From NCBI RefSeq assembly GCF_002258215.1, contig NZ_NEFY01000006.1, positions 178,220 to 242,219 on the forward strand: 64,000 bases of DNA, in the 5' to 3' direction. Position 1 is the first letter of the stretch, and every line of letters starts with the position of its first letter. The position numbers and the translations under genes are program-made. This document shows, piece after piece, positions 1-7,674 of the stretch. A model generated the notes under the pieces. The model searched no databases, was not told where the DNA came from, and saw only the letters and a program-made list of their open reading frames with translations. Source of the stretch: Marinobacter vinifirmus (GTDB lineage: Bacteria > Pseudomonadota > Gammaproteobacteria > Pseudomonadales > Oleiphilaceae).

Positions 1-563
1 GCGCCGATCGGGTCCAGCCCCGCTGTGGGCTCGTCCAGAAACAATATTTCAGGGTCCAGGGCCAGCGCCCGGGCCAGCGCCGCACGTTTCACCATGCCGC
101 CGGATAACTCCGCCGGGTATTTGCGGGCCGCCTCGGGCTGCAAGCCGGTCAGGGCCAGCTTCATGCGGGCCAGTTCTTCCGCTTCGGCCCGCTTCAGCCC
201 CGCGTGCTCGATCAGGGGCAGGGCAATATTCTGTTCCAGATTCAGGGAGGTAAATAGAGCGCCGCCCTGAAACAGCACGCCAAACCGCTGCTCATAAAGC
301 GAACGTTCCGGTGCTGACAGCTCTGTTAGATCCTGCCCGAATACCGTGATGTGGCCCGCCGTCGGCGTGTTCAAGCCGACAATGCTGCGAAGCAGCACGG
401 ATTTTCCTGTGCCGGATCCGCCAACCACGCCGAGGATTTCGCCCGGGTAGAGGTTCAGGTCCAGGTCTTCATGTACTGAATGGCTGCCAAAGCGGTTGCT
501 CAGGCCCCGAACCTGAATGATCGGCGTTTGGTGCGTGTGGTTATCCCGCGTGCCCATGGCCAT
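1..563 (-). CDS. Mla-type lipid ABC transporter ATP-binding protein (3' part cut by window edge)
   Basis: The reading frame enters from the permease side and runs off the left edge. It shows Walker A (GGSGTGKS), a Q-loop followed by GGALF, the ABC signature with the Mla-type variant LSGGMVKRAALARA, and Walker B ending LFLDEPTAGLDPIG. The GGM form of the signature is typical of MlaF/Ttg2A ATPases that drive phospholipid exchange between the membranes. The start ATG at 563 lies 3 nt after the stop of the upstream permease, so the two are co-transcribed. A second in-frame ATG lies two codons later. The D-loop and switch histidine would lie beyond the edge, where an MCE-domain protein is the expected next gene (inference). 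Confidence 0.88.
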   Translation of the reverse strand, partial: MAMGTRDNHTHQTPIIQVRGLSNRFGSHSVHEDLDLNLYPGEILGVVGGSGTGKSVLLRSIVGLNTPTAGHITVFGQDLTELSAPERSLYEQRFGVLFQGGALFTSLNLEQNIALPLIEHAGLKRAEAEELARMKLALTGLQPEAARKYPAELSGGMVKRAALARALALDPEILFLDEPTAGLDPIG

Positions 564-566
564 GCC

Positions 567-1715
567 TTACCAACCCATTTCCATAAAGAATAGCGCGGCT
601 ACGGAATCCAGCAGTATGACCATAAAGATAGATTGCACCACGCTGGAGGTGGTGTGCTCGCCCACGGACTGTGCGCTGCCCGACACCTTGAAACCTTCCA
701 GGCAGCCGATCACGGCAATCAGGAAGGCAAACACGGGTGCTTTACCGATGCCCACCAGGAAATGTTTAAGGGCAATATCCCGCTCCACGATGGCCATAAA
801 CTGGCTGGGCGGAATATCCAGTGCCAGTGCGCACACCACAGCACCACCAACCATGCCCGCCATCATGCCGACAAAGGTAAGCACTGGCAGGCTCACCATC
901 ATGGCCAGTACCCTGGGGACTACAAGCAGCTCCACGGGGTTGAGGCCGAGGGTACGAATGGCATCCAGTTCTTCGTTGACCTTCATGGCCCCGATCTGGG
1001 CTGTGAAGGCACTGGCGGTTCGGCCGGCCAGCAAAATGGCCGCTAACAGTACGCCGAATTCCCGCAGGAATGAGAAAGCGACCAGGTCCACGGTATAAAT
1101 GGTCGCGCCAAAGTCCTCCAGCACCGTAGCACCCAGAAATGCGACGACAGCACCCACAAGAAACGTGAGCAAGGCAACAATCGGAAGGGCGTTCAGGCCG
1201 GTGTCGTGCACAGCGGCCACGAACGGCGTAAAGCGCCAGCGTTTTGGCCGTGGGAGTATGTAGAACAGGGTGGTCAGGGTCTGGCCAATAAAACCGGACA
1301 GCAGCCATAACAGGCGGGTTAGCCGGGTGACCTTCTCTCCGGTGATTGCCAGCATGTTCAGCAGTGGATTAACCGTGGCTGGTGCCGGTGCGGATTCACA
1401 CATGGATTCCGCCACGGCTTTAAGGAGTGCTTGCTGGGCTTCGGGCAGGGACGGTTGCTCCAGCGCGGCAAGCACCGGTTCGGCACCCAGCATTTTCACC
1501 ATCAGGGACGCGCCCGCGGTATCCAGTCGTCCAAGGCGGGTAAATTCCGGCTTCAGTGAAGTGTTCTCTGCCTTGAATTGCGATACCTGCCGGTTCAGTG
1601 CCGGGTAATGGGCAAGGGTCCAGTCTCCGGCAAAGGCCACCGTATTGCCGGACAACTCAAGGGTGCCGGCAGGCTCGCCGGCTTTGGCTGTAGTAAGGCC
1701 CGAAGTTATCGCCAC
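567..1715 (-). CDS. MlaE-family ABC permease with N-terminal STAS domain
   Basis: The protein has 382 residues. Residues about 15-110 look like a STAS (anti-sigma-antagonist-like) domain (GTLELSGNTVAFAGDW, then RLDTAGASLMVKMLG). Residues about 125-380 are the MlaE/Ttg2B permease with several hydrophobic segments and the family stretch REFGVLLAAILLAGRTASAF. In Escherichia coli the STAS protein MlaB is separate; here it is fused to the permease, as in one known branch of the family. The start is GTG, with only a weak Shine-Dalgarno. The next gene is the ATPase 3 nt downstream. It follows thiQ by 36 nt with no visible terminator between. Function is inferred as lipid trafficking at the inner membrane. 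Confidence 0.88.
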   Translation of the reverse strand: MAITSGLTTAKAGEPAGTLELSGNTVAFAGDWTLAHYPALNRQVSQFKAENTSLKPEFTRLGRLDTAGASLMVKMLGAEPVLAALEQPSLPEAQQALLKAVAESMCESAPAPATVNPLLNMLAITGEKVTRLTRLLWLLSGFIGQTLTTLFYILPRPKRWRFTPFVAAVHDTGLNALPIVALLTFLVGAVVAFLGATVLEDFGATIYTVDLVAFSFLREFGVLLAAILLAGRTASAFTAQIGAMKVNEELDAIRTLGLNPVELLVVPRVLAMMVSLPVLTFVGMMAGMVGGAVVCALALDIPPSQFMAIVERDIALKHFLVGIGKAPVFAFLIAVIGCLEGFKVSGSAQSVGEHTTSSVVQSIFMVILLDSVAALFFMEMGW

Positions 1716-1751
1716 AGAATGAAAAAATCCCTGCCAGAAGTCTTAGCAAGC

Positions 1752-2366
1752 TTAAAGATTCCAGTTGCTGTCTGCCAGTATCTTTCGGTCTTCTTCATCA
1801 TGGCTTGCCAGGATCAGGGTAATGCCGCTGGCCTTTTCCTGCAGTAACAAGTCGCGGATGATGGCCCTGGCGTCCGGGTCCAGCCCGGTCATGGGCTCGT
1901 CCAGCAGCAGTACCGGTTTGCGCCGCAGAATGGCGCGCAGCAGGGCAACTCGCTGCCGCTGGCCACCGGATAGTTCGCCGGGCAGGCGCGCACCAAAACC
2001 GCCGAGCCCGGTTTGTTCAAGACCCTGCTCAATGGCCAGTTTCTGTTCGCAGGACAGCTTCATGCCGGGGTGAAGGCCAAGACCGATATTGGTGAAGACA
2101 TCCAGGTGCTCGAACAGGTTGTGCTCCTGGAACACGCTTGTTACCGGCCGCTCCCAGGCGGGCAGGTTATGGATAGCTTGGTTGTTCCAGAGAATTTCTC
2201 CGCTTTTGGGTGCCAGAAAGCCGGCAACCAGGTTCAGCAAGGTGGATTTACCGGTTCCACTGGCACCGCGTACCGCGAGGCAATGCCCGGCGGCGACCGA
2301 GAAGTGGAAGCGCCACTCCTCCGACTGATCCGGGTACTGGAAACACAGGTTTCTTAGCTCAAGCAT
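1752..2366 (-). CDS. thiQ: Thiamine ABC transporter ATP-binding protein ThiQ
   Basis: It is the ATPase of the thiamine/TPP importer. Starting at MLELRNL gives 204 residues; a longer frame upstream lies inside thiP. Walker A is GASGTGKSTLL, the Q-loop stretch is VFQEHNLFEHLDV, the signature LSGGQRQRVALLRA, and Walker B LLLDEPMTGLDP, followed by the switch H in ASHDEED. The chosen ATG (2366) overlaps the last 8 nt of thiP, which suggests translational coupling. It is somewhat shorter than the roughly 230 residues I recall for the enterobacterial protein, mostly at the C terminus. Assignment rests on the thiB-thiP-thiQ order and the TPP riboswitch ahead of the operon. Confidence 0.9.
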   Translation of the reverse strand: MLELRNLCFQYPDQSEEWRFHFSVAAGHCLAVRGASGTGKSTLLNLVAGFLAPKSGEILWNNQAIHNLPAWERPVTSVFQEHNLFEHLDVFTNIGLGLHPGMKLSCEQKLAIEQGLEQTGLGGFGARLPGELSGGQRQRVALLRAILRRKPVLLLDEPMTGLDPDARAIIRDLLLQEKASGITLILASHDEEDRKILADSNWNL

Positions 2367-4041
2367 GGCGAGGCTCCGGAGCAGCGGCGGGGGCAGGCTC
2401 TGTGTTTGTGCCCGGGGCCCGCCGGGCAACCCGGGACAGCAGGGCGAAGAGAGTCACGAGTAACAAAAGCAGCCACAGCCCGGTGCCAGCCGCTTCGCTG
2501 ATTCGGTAACTGCCCAGCTGCTGGTAAAGCAGAACCGGCAACGTGGGCTGCCCGGGGCTGCCGAACAGGGCAATTACCCCGAAATCTCCCAGCGACAGGG
2601 CAATGCCATAGGCCAGGCCCAGGGCGATTGGCCGGCGCAGCCTTGGCCAGTGCAACCAGCGCCAGCGATACCAGCCCAGGATACCGAGCTGACTCGCCTG
2701 GTTCAGGGTGTTCTTGTCGATGGCATTCAGTGGCCCACGCAGCACCTGCAGCACAAATGGAATGGCCATCAATCCGTTAATCAAAGACACCAGCACCCAG
2801 CCTTGGGCGCTATTCCCGAGCTGGGGCCGCAACAACAGGAACAGGCCGGTACCTAGCACCAGGGGCGGTACAATCAGCGGCAGGTAGCCCGTGGTAACCG
2901 GAATGGCTGCCAGTATCCGGTTTCCGGGTTTGTTGGCGGCCGCCAGTGTGAACAGGCTGGCGACAACCGCCCCCAGCCCGGCAGGAACAGCAATCAACAA
3001 ACTTCGCCCTGTAGCGGGGAGCAGTTGTCCGTAGATAGATGGCATGGGTGAGGCCGGCCAGAGTGCCGGCAAACCGCGTAACGCGATGGCCAGCAGGGGC
3101 AGCGTCAGGAAAACGGAAAAGATGCCCAGCAGCAACACGCGCCCCAGACCCTGCCCGGGGCTGTCTTTTAAAGAGACAGTTTCAGCAAACCGCCGATCCG
3201 GAAGCAGTGAGGACTCCAGCCGGTTCCGGAACACCAGCCACCACAGGCTGCCGCAAATAACCAGCTGAATAGTGGCCAGGATGGCAGCCTGGCCAAAATC
3301 GAATTCGAACCGCAACGCCTGGTAAATAGCCACTTCAAGGGTTGTGGCGCGAGGCCCGCCACCCAGGGTCATGATGATGGCGAAGCTGGTAAAACACAGG
3401 GTAAAGACCAATGCTGACACCCCTGGCAGGACCGGCCGCAATGCGGGCCATCGAACCGCACGCCAGAGCCACCAGCCGCTCAACCCGAGCTGGGAAGCAA
3501 CCCGCAATCTCGGTGCCGGAACCGATTCCAGTGCTTGCAGAAGAATTCGTGCGGCCAGCGGTGCATTAAAAAACACGTGGGCCAGTAAGATTCCATTCAG
3601 GCCGTAAAGGCTCCAGCCATGATCAGGCAGCCAATCGTTCAGAAGACTGGTCAGCCAGCCCTGGCGACCGTACACCCCGATGATGCCTGAAACCGCCACT
3701 ATGGTGGGAAGCACCAGGCTCAGCTCCATCAACCGTAGCAGCAGGCTACGGCCGGGAAAATGGCTGAGCCGTGCCAGTGTCATGGCCACCGGCAGCGCAA
3801 TGAGCAGGCTTAGAATGACCGATAACACAGCCTGCCAAACCGTAAACCAGACAACGCCTCTTAAATAGCGGCTTTGCCACAGCTCTTCGAATTCCAGCGT
3901 GCCAGCTGTGTGAAGCAGTGCCCCCAGGCCCAACAGCACCAGCCCGATCAAGGCCAGCGCAATGATCAGGCCCGGAGCCAGTTGCCACGCAGGGGCGCTG
4001 AATGGAGCAGGGCGCAGGGGTTGTGATTGGTTAGCGGCCAT
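2359..4041 (-). CDS. thiP: Thiamine ABC transporter permease ThiP
   Basis: A 560-residue inner-membrane protein with about twelve hydrophobic segments. It is built as two fused BPD-type permease halves, as expected for ThiP. Each half carries an EAA-type loop: one around residues 180-200 (SQLGLSGWWLWRAVRWPALRP) and one around 450-470 (SQLGILGWYRWRWLHWPRLRR). The C-terminal tail is proline and alanine rich. The ATG lies 5 nt after the thiB stop, and the 3' end overlaps thiQ. It imports thiamine or its phosphates with ThiB and ThiQ. Confidence 0.92.
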   Translation of the reverse strand: MAANQSQPLRPAPFSAPAWQLAPGLIIALALIGLVLLGLGALLHTAGTLEFEELWQSRYLRGVVWFTVWQAVLSVILSLLIALPVAMTLARLSHFPGRSLLLRLMELSLVLPTIVAVSGIIGVYGRQGWLTSLLNDWLPDHGWSLYGLNGILLAHVFFNAPLAARILLQALESVPAPRLRVASQLGLSGWWLWRAVRWPALRPVLPGVSALVFTLCFTSFAIIMTLGGGPRATTLEVAIYQALRFEFDFGQAAILATIQLVICGSLWWLVFRNRLESSLLPDRRFAETVSLKDSPGQGLGRVLLLGIFSVFLTLPLLAIALRGLPALWPASPMPSIYGQLLPATGRSLLIAVPAGLGAVVASLFTLAAANKPGNRILAAIPVTTGYLPLIVPPLVLGTGLFLLLRPQLGNSAQGWVLVSLINGLMAIPFVLQVLRGPLNAIDKNTLNQASQLGILGWYRWRWLHWPRLRRPIALGLAYGIALSLGDFGVIALFGSPGQPTLPVLLYQQLGSYRISEAAGTGLWLLLLLVTLFALLSRVARRAPGTNTEPAPAAAPEPRHA

Positions 4042-4046
4042 TGGGT

Positions 4047-5048
4047 TCAGCGGGTCATGGCGTCCAGCCAGGCATTCACCAGTGAGCGGCGTTCACGGGC
4101 GACCTCTGCCGGTTCCAGGAAGAGGGCTTTGGACGGGCGGATCAGCCGGTCAAATACCTCCGGCAACTCGTCACCAAGGTCGATAGCCGGATACATCACA
4201 TTCTTCAACGGAATATGGCGCTGGAAGGCCGGCGATAACATGAACTCCATGAATTCCCGGCCGAGGGCCTGATTTTTGGAGCTATTCACCAGTGCGGCAA
4301 CCTCCACCTGAAGGTAATGGCCTTCTTCAAAACGAGCTGCCTGGTAACGGTCTGTGTTATCGACCGCCATGTGATAGGCCGGAGAGGTACTGTAGGAAAG
4401 AATCATCGGGGCTTCGCCGTTCATGAACAGTGAAAAATACCCGTCACTCCAGCTCTGGGTCGTCGCCAGTACCTTGCCACTGAGTTGCTGCCATTTGGCG
4501 TGGGCGTCATCGCCATAAACCGCGTGCATCCAGAGCAGCAGGCCGAGGCCGGGAGTGCTGGTGCGGGGGTCCTGAATGATGATTTTCAGGTCATCCGGTG
4601 CATTGACCAGCTCTTCCAGGCTTGCCGGAGGTTCCGGCAGCAGCTCGGTATCGTATACAAAGGCGAAGTAGCCCCAGTCGTAGGGCACGAAGGTGTCGTC
4701 CTGCCAGTCGACAGGCAGCGCCAGGTTGTTCAGTGTCAGCGTGTGCGGAGCCAGTAATCCGGTTTGCCGGGCGGCTTCCATGGTGGCGGTATCCAGCCCC
4801 AACACCACATCGGCACTGGTTGAACTGCCCTCCAGGCGCAGTCGCTGAAGTATATCGCCGCCGCTTTCCAGCACTGTATAGTTCAGTTCGCATTCACACT
4901 GCTCTTCAAAAGCCTGCTTGACCGCGGGCCCGGGGCCCCATTCCGCCGCAAACGACGGGTGAGTATAAACGTTCAAAACCTGCGCAGGTTCGGCAGTAGC
5001 AAAAGCCGGGAGCAGGGCAGCGAAGAGTAGAGGCAAGCGGAAACGCAT
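4047..5048 (-). CDS. thiB: Periplasmic thiamine-binding protein ThiB
   Basis: The start chosen is MRFRLPLLFAALLPAFATAEP, which gives a clean Sec signal peptide of about 19 residues and a 333-residue product, close to known ThiB. An AAGGTG Shine-Dalgarno sits 9 nt upstream. A longer open frame upstream translates the riboswitch and is not real. Family stretches include LNVYTHPSFAAEWGPG near the mature N terminus and SGGDILQRLRLEG, followed by DVVLGLDTATM. It delivers thiamine, TMP or TPP to ThiP. It is the first gene of thiBPQ and is expected to be repressed when TPP binds the leader. Confidence 0.93.
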   Translation of the reverse strand: MRFRLPLLFAALLPAFATAEPAQVLNVYTHPSFAAEWGPGPAVKQAFEEQCECELNYTVLESGGDILQRLRLEGSSTSADVVLGLDTATMEAARQTGLLAPHTLTLNNLALPVDWQDDTFVPYDWGYFAFVYDTELLPEPPASLEELVNAPDDLKIIIQDPRTSTPGLGLLLWMHAVYGDDAHAKWQQLSGKVLATTQSWSDGYFSLFMNGEAPMILSYSTSPAYHMAVDNTDRYQAARFEEGHYLQVEVAALVNSSKNQALGREFMEFMLSPAFQRHIPLKNVMYPAIDLGDELPEVFDRLIRPSKALFLEPAEVARERRSLVNAWLDAMTR

Positions 5049-5104
5049 AGTGATTACACCTTGGCTATGGAGGGGGCCATGCCGCGGTAACCACTGGAAA
5101 AGTG

Positions 5105-5186
5105 GCGGCTCAATCCCTACGCCGGTATTAGCCGGGTCAGGTTCCGCGGGTATGGTCTCAGCCCTGTCGGGCACCCCGTTGAGTCT
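5105..5186 (-). promoter_or_regulatory. TPP riboswitch (THI element)
   Basis: Read on the minus strand, the leader contains the hallmark THI-box blocks in order: GGGGTGCC, GGCTGAGA with an ACCC block, GAACCTGACCCGG, then TAATACCGGCGTAGGGA. They fold as the TPP aptamer about 60 nt ahead of the thiB start. A short hairpin (CCACT-TTTCC-AGTGG) follows and could be part of the expression platform. Its place directly upstream of a thiamine transporter operon is the textbook context. Confidence 0.96.
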
Positions 5187-5347
5187 TGGCGATTCTACCA
5201 CGCCTGCGTGACGGTCTGTAATTTGTAACTTTGATTACGGTCTGTTTAAAAACCGTACAAAGGTGTCCGGGTTCTCATTATTTGCTGTTAGAATAGTGCA
5301 AATTTCAATCGGATAGACCGTATTCTTCACCTATAGAGGTAAGGTGC

Positions 5348-6091
5348 ATGCCCAAGCATCGCAATCTGCTCAAATTTTGTACAGCAATGTCCGGCCTTCT
5401 TTTTTCAGTGCTTTTCGCCACCAGCACCCAGGCCCAGTCCCTGAATAACCAGCTTTTTGATCGCCTTTCCAGTGCAGCCCCAAAACTGAACCCATCGGTT
5501 CTTGAAGCGGCTTTCAAGGCAACCCAGTGCGCCATCAGCAATGGCACCGCGATGCCAGAGAGGCTTGCTGTTATTGATTTTTCCCTGCCATCCAGCGAAG
5601 AACGCCTCTGGCTGTTTGACCTGGCCGATGGCAGCCTGGTTCTTAGGGAGCTGGTTGCCCATGGTAAAAACTCCGGCGACCGCGAAGCCAGTGCTTTCTC
5701 CAACATTGAGGGCAGCCACCAGTCCAGCATTGGACTGTTCAAGGCGGCGGAATCCTACAGCGGTGCCCACGGCTACTCCTTGCGGCTGGACGGACTGGAG
5801 CCGGGCTTCAATGACCTGGCCCGCCAGCGCGCTATTGTCATTCACGGGGCAGACTACGTAGAGAAGAGCTGGGTGAACAAATACGGTCGCATTGGCCGCA
5901 GCCACGGCTGCCCGGCGGTAGACCGGGATGTGATCGCAAAGGTAGTAGACAACCTGAAAGGCGGCCAGCTGGTTTTCAAATACTACCCGGATGAAGAATG
6001 GCTGCAGGCTTCCAGCTACCTGAACTGCGACAGCGGCAACCAGCTTGCCGGCTCCCTTCAGGCGAACGCGGATGACGCCAGCCGGTCCTGA
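5348..6091 (+). CDS. YkuD_2-type murein L,D-transpeptidase catalytic domain protein
   Basis: The protein has 247 residues with a signal peptide ending near STQAQS (about residue 30). The catalytic motif lies around residues 165-195: HGADYV, then GRIGRSHGCPAV, with the active Cys in SHGC. This fits the DUF-type L,D-transpeptidase family (PF13645-like), which acts on peptidoglycan in the periplasm. Direct activity is inferred. An AGAGGTAAGG Shine-Dalgarno lies just before the ATG. It stands alone between the thi operon leader and the tRNA genes. Confidence 0.88.
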   Translation: MPKHRNLLKFCTAMSGLLFSVLFATSTQAQSLNNQLFDRLSSAAPKLNPSVLEAAFKATQCAISNGTAMPERLAVIDFSLPSSEERLWLFDLADGSLVLRELVAHGKNSGDREASAFSNIEGSHQSSIGLFKAAESYSGAHGYSLRLDGLEPGFNDLARQRAIVIHGADYVEKSWVNKYGRIGRSHGCPAVDRDVIAKVVDNLKGGQLVFKYYPDEEWLQASSYLNCDSGNQLAGSLQANADDASRS

Positions 6092-6150
6092 CCGGTTTGG
6101 CTGAATTTTGTGCACATTAGCAATAAAAACAGAAACTTGAAAAAAAGGTG

Positions 6151-6178
6151 TTGACGCGCGAAGCGTAATCCGTAGAAT
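6151..6178 (+). promoter_or_regulatory. Promoter of the tRNA-Gly/tRNA-Cys unit
   Basis: A TTGACG -35 box and a TAGAAT -10 box are separated by 16 nt and end 37 nt before the first tRNA. A GC-rich stretch follows the -10, as in stable-RNA promoters. Confidence 0.72.
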
Positions 6179-6215
6179 ACGCAGCCGTTGAGGAGGCAAC
6201 GCCTCTGAACGAAGA

Positions 6216-6291
6216 GCGGGAATAGCTCAGTTGGTAGAGCACAACCTTGCCAAGGTTGGGGTCGCGAGTTCGAATCTCGTTTCCCGCTCCA
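6216..6291 (+). tRNA. tRNA-Gly (GCC)
   Basis: A 76-nt cloverleaf with a GCGGGAA/TTCCCGC acceptor stem, D-loop AGCTCAGTTGGTAGAGC, anticodon GCC at 6249-6251 in the loop TTGCCAA, T-loop GTTCGAATC and an encoded CCA. It is the first of two tRNAs transcribed together. Confidence 0.97.
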
Positions 6292-6345
6292 TTTTCCAAG
6301 TCTCTCACGCCCCCTGAGAGCAAAAGCCAGATTCCAGGCTTACCC

Positions 6346-6419
6346 GGCGCGGTGGCAGAGTGGTTATGCAGCGGACTGCAACTCCGTGTACGCCGGTTCG
6401 ATTCCGACCCGCGCCTCCA
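6346..6419 (+). tRNA. tRNA-Cys (GCA)
   Basis: A 74-nt cloverleaf with a GGCGCGG/CCGCGCC acceptor stem, anticodon GCA at 6378-6380, T-loop GGTTCGATTCC and an encoded CCA. A Gly-Cys(-Leu) order is known from the E. coli glyW-cysT-leuZ cluster, but no Leu tRNA follows here. A T6 run follows immediately and may help end transcription. Accessory genes begin just downstream. Confidence 0.97.
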
Positions 6420-6455
6420 TTTTTTCCTTACGAAAATCATCGGTTTATCCGAGCT

Positions 6456-6605
6456 TTATTGGCTGACTGCCTTTCGCTCAGGTACGTCTGACTGCGTTAG
6501 CATGCGGCCAACTACATACCCTGCTGCCACGCCGACCAGTGCTGAAACCGGCCCGATGAAGCCGCCTACCAGTCCACCAACAAACATCAGTACCACGCTT
6601 TTCAT
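6456..6605 (-). CDS. Small glycine-rich membrane protein (49 aa)
   Basis: The ATG at 6605 is chosen because a strong GGAGGAG Shine-Dalgarno lies 6 nt upstream; a longer frame upstream has none. The product is 49 residues with one or two hydrophobic segments (VLMFVGGLVGGFIGPVSALV, then GVAAGYVVGRML) and a polar tail ending AVSQ. I do not recognise a family. It is transcribed away from the SOS-box region, with a possible -10 (TATACT) at 6645-6650. Small hydrophobic peptides near SOS boxes can be toxins of the TisB kind, but nothing here shows toxicity. Confidence 0.6.
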   Translation of the reverse strand: MKSVVLMFVGGLVGGFIGPVSALVGVAAGYVVGRMLTQSDVPERKAVSQ

Positions 6606-6699
6606 ACAGACTCCTCCTGCCTTCCTGGCAACTGCATTGGTCCGAGTATAGGAGATTGTGCCTGACTGTGGTTGACCCACCCGTGTAGCCTCGTCAAAA

Positions 6700-6719
6700 T
6701 ACTGTATATGTAAACAGTA
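6700..6719 (+). promoter_or_regulatory. LexA (SOS) box
   Basis: The 20-mer TACTGTATATGTAAACAGTA matches the enterobacterial LexA consensus at 18 of 20 positions and keeps both invariant CTGT/ACAG halves with the 8-nt spacer. It begins just after a candidate promoter (TTGACC at 6672-6677, CAAAAT at 6695-6700, 17-nt spacer) and ends 13 nt before the micro-ORF ATG. That is a good place to block transcription. Confidence 0.85.
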
Positions 6720-6732
6720 CTAGGTGTAAAGC

Positions 6733-6816
6733 ATGTCCTGCATTCTGCTTGGTAACTACGAATCCGTCTCAAGCCTGAGCATCCTGATGTTTCTGGAGAT
6801 GGGAGGCTGGGAGTGA
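6733..6816 (+). CDS. 27-aa leader micro-ORF coupled to the downstream HEWFH protein
   Basis: An ATG with an AGGTG Shine-Dalgarno 6 nt upstream opens 27 codons beginning MSCILLGNYESV. It ends at a TGA overlapping the GTG start of the next gene as GTGA, the classic arrangement for translational coupling. No family is recognised. It may be a leader peptide controlling the next gene or a short protein in its own right. It is placed immediately behind the LexA box. Confidence 0.45.
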   Translation: MSCILLGNYESVSSLSILMFLEMGGWE

Positions 6817-7562
6817 CGTCTGAATCTGCAGCATCCTTTGTAACGGTGAGACGACGGTTTGATTTTCGCAGCATTGAAGTCGGACGCTGGGTGACGCCCC
6901 AGGAGCGGGACCGGGCAGCCGGCCGGTTCGATCAGGCGCTGTGTGATTTGATGACGATCCTGCGAGGACCGGAGCCATTGATCTCCCTGAGGAGCACGCT
7001 GGGCCTGCAGTATGGCATCGGCGGCCGGCTGGGCGTGGCCGCGCACTACATTCCCGCCACCCGGCAACTGGCGCTGGCCAAGAACGCTGGTGCGGGTAGC
7101 CTGGCGCATGAATGGTTTCACGCCTTTGATCACTACATGGGAGGCAAAGCTTACCGGAATGCCGGACCGTGCGGCTTCGCTTCAAGTGCCTGGCTGAACA
7201 GCGTAAGCAGTAAACCGCATCCACTGAATGAACGGCTAGGCGCTTGCTTCCAGGCCATCATGCTGACGGAGGACGGCACAGCACCCAGCACTTTGTTCCG
7301 GGCCTCCCAGGTGGCTGATCAGCACTTGAAAACGGTTTATTACGCCAAACCGGAGGAGCTGTGCGCTCGCGCCTTTGAAGCCTTCATTGAAGACAGCCAG
7401 CCGCGTAACCGATTTCTGGTAAACGGAACCGTTCACTCTGATGAAGCCAAGGCGGGTCTGTATCCGCAGGGCGATCATCGCCAGCGGATCAATGACGCAT
7501 ACCAGCGCTACTTTGCCGCTCTGGGCGCTGCGCTTTACCGGGAACAGGCTAAGGCCGGATAA
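6813..7562 (+). CDS. CLCA_X/LPD1-like putative zinc metalloprotease
   Basis: The start is GTG, with GGGAGGC about 10 nt upstream and a 4-nt overlap with the micro-ORF. The product has 249 residues. Around residues 90-110 is LALAKNAGAGSLAHEWFHAF followed by DHY: an HExxH-type zinc site within a block I recognise from proteins annotated CLCA_X family and from LPD1 domains of large polyvalent phage proteins. A downstream glutamate in the KPEELCARAFEAFIED stretch (about residue 185) is a possible third ligand. There is no signal peptide, so it is cytoplasmic. Substrate and role are unknown. The SOS box upstream suggests DNA-damage induction (inference). Confidence 0.75.
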   Translation: MTSESAASFVTVRRRFDFRSIEVGRWVTPQERDRAAGRFDQALCDLMTILRGPEPLISLRSTLGLQYGIGGRLGVAAHYIPATRQLALAKNAGAGSLAHEWFHAFDHYMGGKAYRNAGPCGFASSAWLNSVSSKPHPLNERLGACFQAIMLTEDGTAPSTLFRASQVADQHLKTVYYAKPEELCARAFEAFIEDSQPRNRFLVNGTVHSDEAKAGLYPQGDHRQRINDAYQRYFAALGAALYREQAKAG

Positions 7563-7610
7563 AAGGGGGCTCCATCCTTGTCTGTAAAAAATCTTAGTAT
7601 GATCAACATA

Positions 7611-7640
7611 AGTGTAAATAAAGTGAAATTAGTGTAAACA
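7611..7640 (+). repeat. Three 10-nt phased repeats (AGTGTAAA-like)
   Basis: Three adjacent decamers read AGTGTAAATA, AAGTGAAATT and AGTGTAAACA, so a related motif recurs exactly once per helical turn. They may be a binding array for a regulator or a degenerate iteron. Related octamers occur at 6723 and 7965. Confidence 0.4.
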
Positions 7641-7674
7641 AAGTTCTGGCGGGCGGAAGAAAGGGAAGGCAGGA

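Noticed and set aside
5049..5201. N-terminal extension of thiB
   Set aside because: The extra codons read through the TPP aptamer, and the signal peptide begins at ATG 5048 with its own Shine-Dalgarno.
6247..6651. Open frame running through both tRNA genes
   Set aside because: It translates the tRNA genes and their spacer; there is no ribosome-binding site and the RNA assignment is certain.
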